Shown in pieces: positions 14,793-15,179 of a stretch of 15,179 bases of DNA. Every line of letters starts with the position of its first letter. The first letter of the stretch is position 1. Made by a program: the position numbers and the translations under genes. This stretch comes from JAVWHX01 sp036639875 (GTDB taxonomy: Bacteria > Bacillota_I > Bacilli_A > Erysipelotrichales > Coprobacillaceae). The notes under the pieces were generated by a model. It was not told where the DNA came from. It was given only the letters and a program-made list of their open reading frames with translations, and did not search any database. The DNA lies in NCBI GenBank assembly GCA_036639875.1, contig JAVWHX010000053.1:1-15179 (forward strand), in the 5' to 3' direction.

Positions 14793-15179
14793 AAATAGAA
14801 AAGCTGGACCTAAGTTCGGTCCTGGTGGACATGGTGGAATGCATGTAGAAAAAGCAAAAGATTTTAAAGGCTCAATTCGTAAATTACTTTCATTCTTAAA
14901 ACCATATCGTTTAAAATTAACAATTGTTATTGTCTTTGCTGTTGCAGGAACACTTTTTGCAATAGTTGGACCTAAAATATTAGCATTAGCTACTGATAAA
15001 TTAGGAGAAGGTATTGTTGGAAAATTAGCTGGTGATAGTGGTATTGATTTTGGATATATTGGAAATATTATGTTAATCTTATTAGGTTTATATTTAGTAA
15101 GTGCATTGTTTAATTATATTCAAGGTTGGATTGTTGCTGGAGTTTCTCAAAAGGTTGCGTATGATTTAAGAAAATCATT
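14785..15179 (+). CDS. ABC exporter, partner subunit (3' end outside window)
   Basis: The first 131 codons are visible and the frame is open to the window edge. The start ATG overlaps the previous gene by 8 bp and has AAGGAGG at 14769-14775. The protein begins with a short low-complexity tail rich in Gly, Pro, Lys and His (GPKFGPGGHGGMH), presumably cytoplasmic. Then comes the amphipathic lead-in FKGSIRKLLSFLKPYRLK, a first membrane helix at about 45-70 and a second at about 93-118 (IMLILLGLYLVSALFNYI). This is the transmembrane domain of an ABC half-exporter. The ATP-binding domain lies beyond the window. By analogy with the pair at 2066-5576 it should carry the intact catalytic Glu and His, which cannot be checked here. 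Confidence 0.92.
   Translation, partial: MSENRKAGPKFGPGGHGGMHVEKAKDFKGSIRKLLSFLKPYRLKLTIVIVFAVAGTLFAIVGPKILALATDKLGEGIVGKLAGDSGIDFGYIGNIMLILLGLYLVSALFNYIQGWIVAGVSQKVAYDLRKS

Overview
The window is AT-rich bacterial chromosome, with strong AAGGAGG-type ribosome binding sites, sigma-A-like promoters and small intergenic gaps. This fits a low-GC Gram-positive bacterium (Bacillota). The style of the proteins suggests a gut-type Erysipelotrichia or Clostridia relative, but that placement is inferred from protein resemblance only. No rRNA, tRNA, CRISPR array, insertion sequence or prophage structural gene is visible.

Layout. (1) 1-1148: the 3' part of thrS (threonyl-tRNA synthetase), closed by a hairpin terminator. 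(2) 1155-5576: a divergent resistance-type module. A MerR/BmrR-like regulator (minus strand) faces two overlapping genes for a heterodimeric ABC exporter (plus strand). The space between them holds a textbook MerR-type promoter: TTGACT and TATTAT separated by 19 bp, with a perfect 9+1+9 dyad in the spacer. (3) 5635-7749, minus strand: a membrane-anchored GGDEF-EAL protein with an intact EAL site and an altered GGDEF motif (GSDEF), followed by a small protein of unknown function, ending in a strong minus-strand terminator. (4) 7861-8976, minus strand: an ORF6N-domain protein with a C-terminal phospholipase-D-like region. Its reading frame contains a 14-bp perfect GC-rich hairpin. (5) 9168-12046, plus strand: the proline operon proB-proA plus a Cys-rich C_GCAxxG_C_C family gene, with a near-consensus promoter and a clear terminator. 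(6) 12065-15179, plus strand: a second exporter module. A MarR regulator with a perfect-consensus promoter and two copies of a 12-bp operator box is translationally coupled to a second heterodimeric ABC exporter. The first subunit is complete and carries a large predicted extracytoplasmic insert; the second runs off the window.

How the parts work together. Both exporter modules have the same logic: a one-component regulator, then a subunit with a degenerate ATP site (Asp for the catalytic Glu, Gln for the switch His), then the partner, whose start overlaps the previous stop by 8 bp. In the first pair the partner visibly supplies the intact Glu and His. The regulators differ in class (activating MerR versus repressing MarR), so the two pumps probably answer different signals. 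The proBA operon makes glutamate-5-semialdehyde on the way to proline. The c-di-GMP gene pair and the ORF6N gene look like independent units. I see no single new multi-gene system. The most unusual items are the intragenic hairpin in the ORF6N gene, the uncharacterised ORF6N/PLD-like protein itself, the two well-defined exporter operators, and the small protein tied to the GGDEF-EAL gene.
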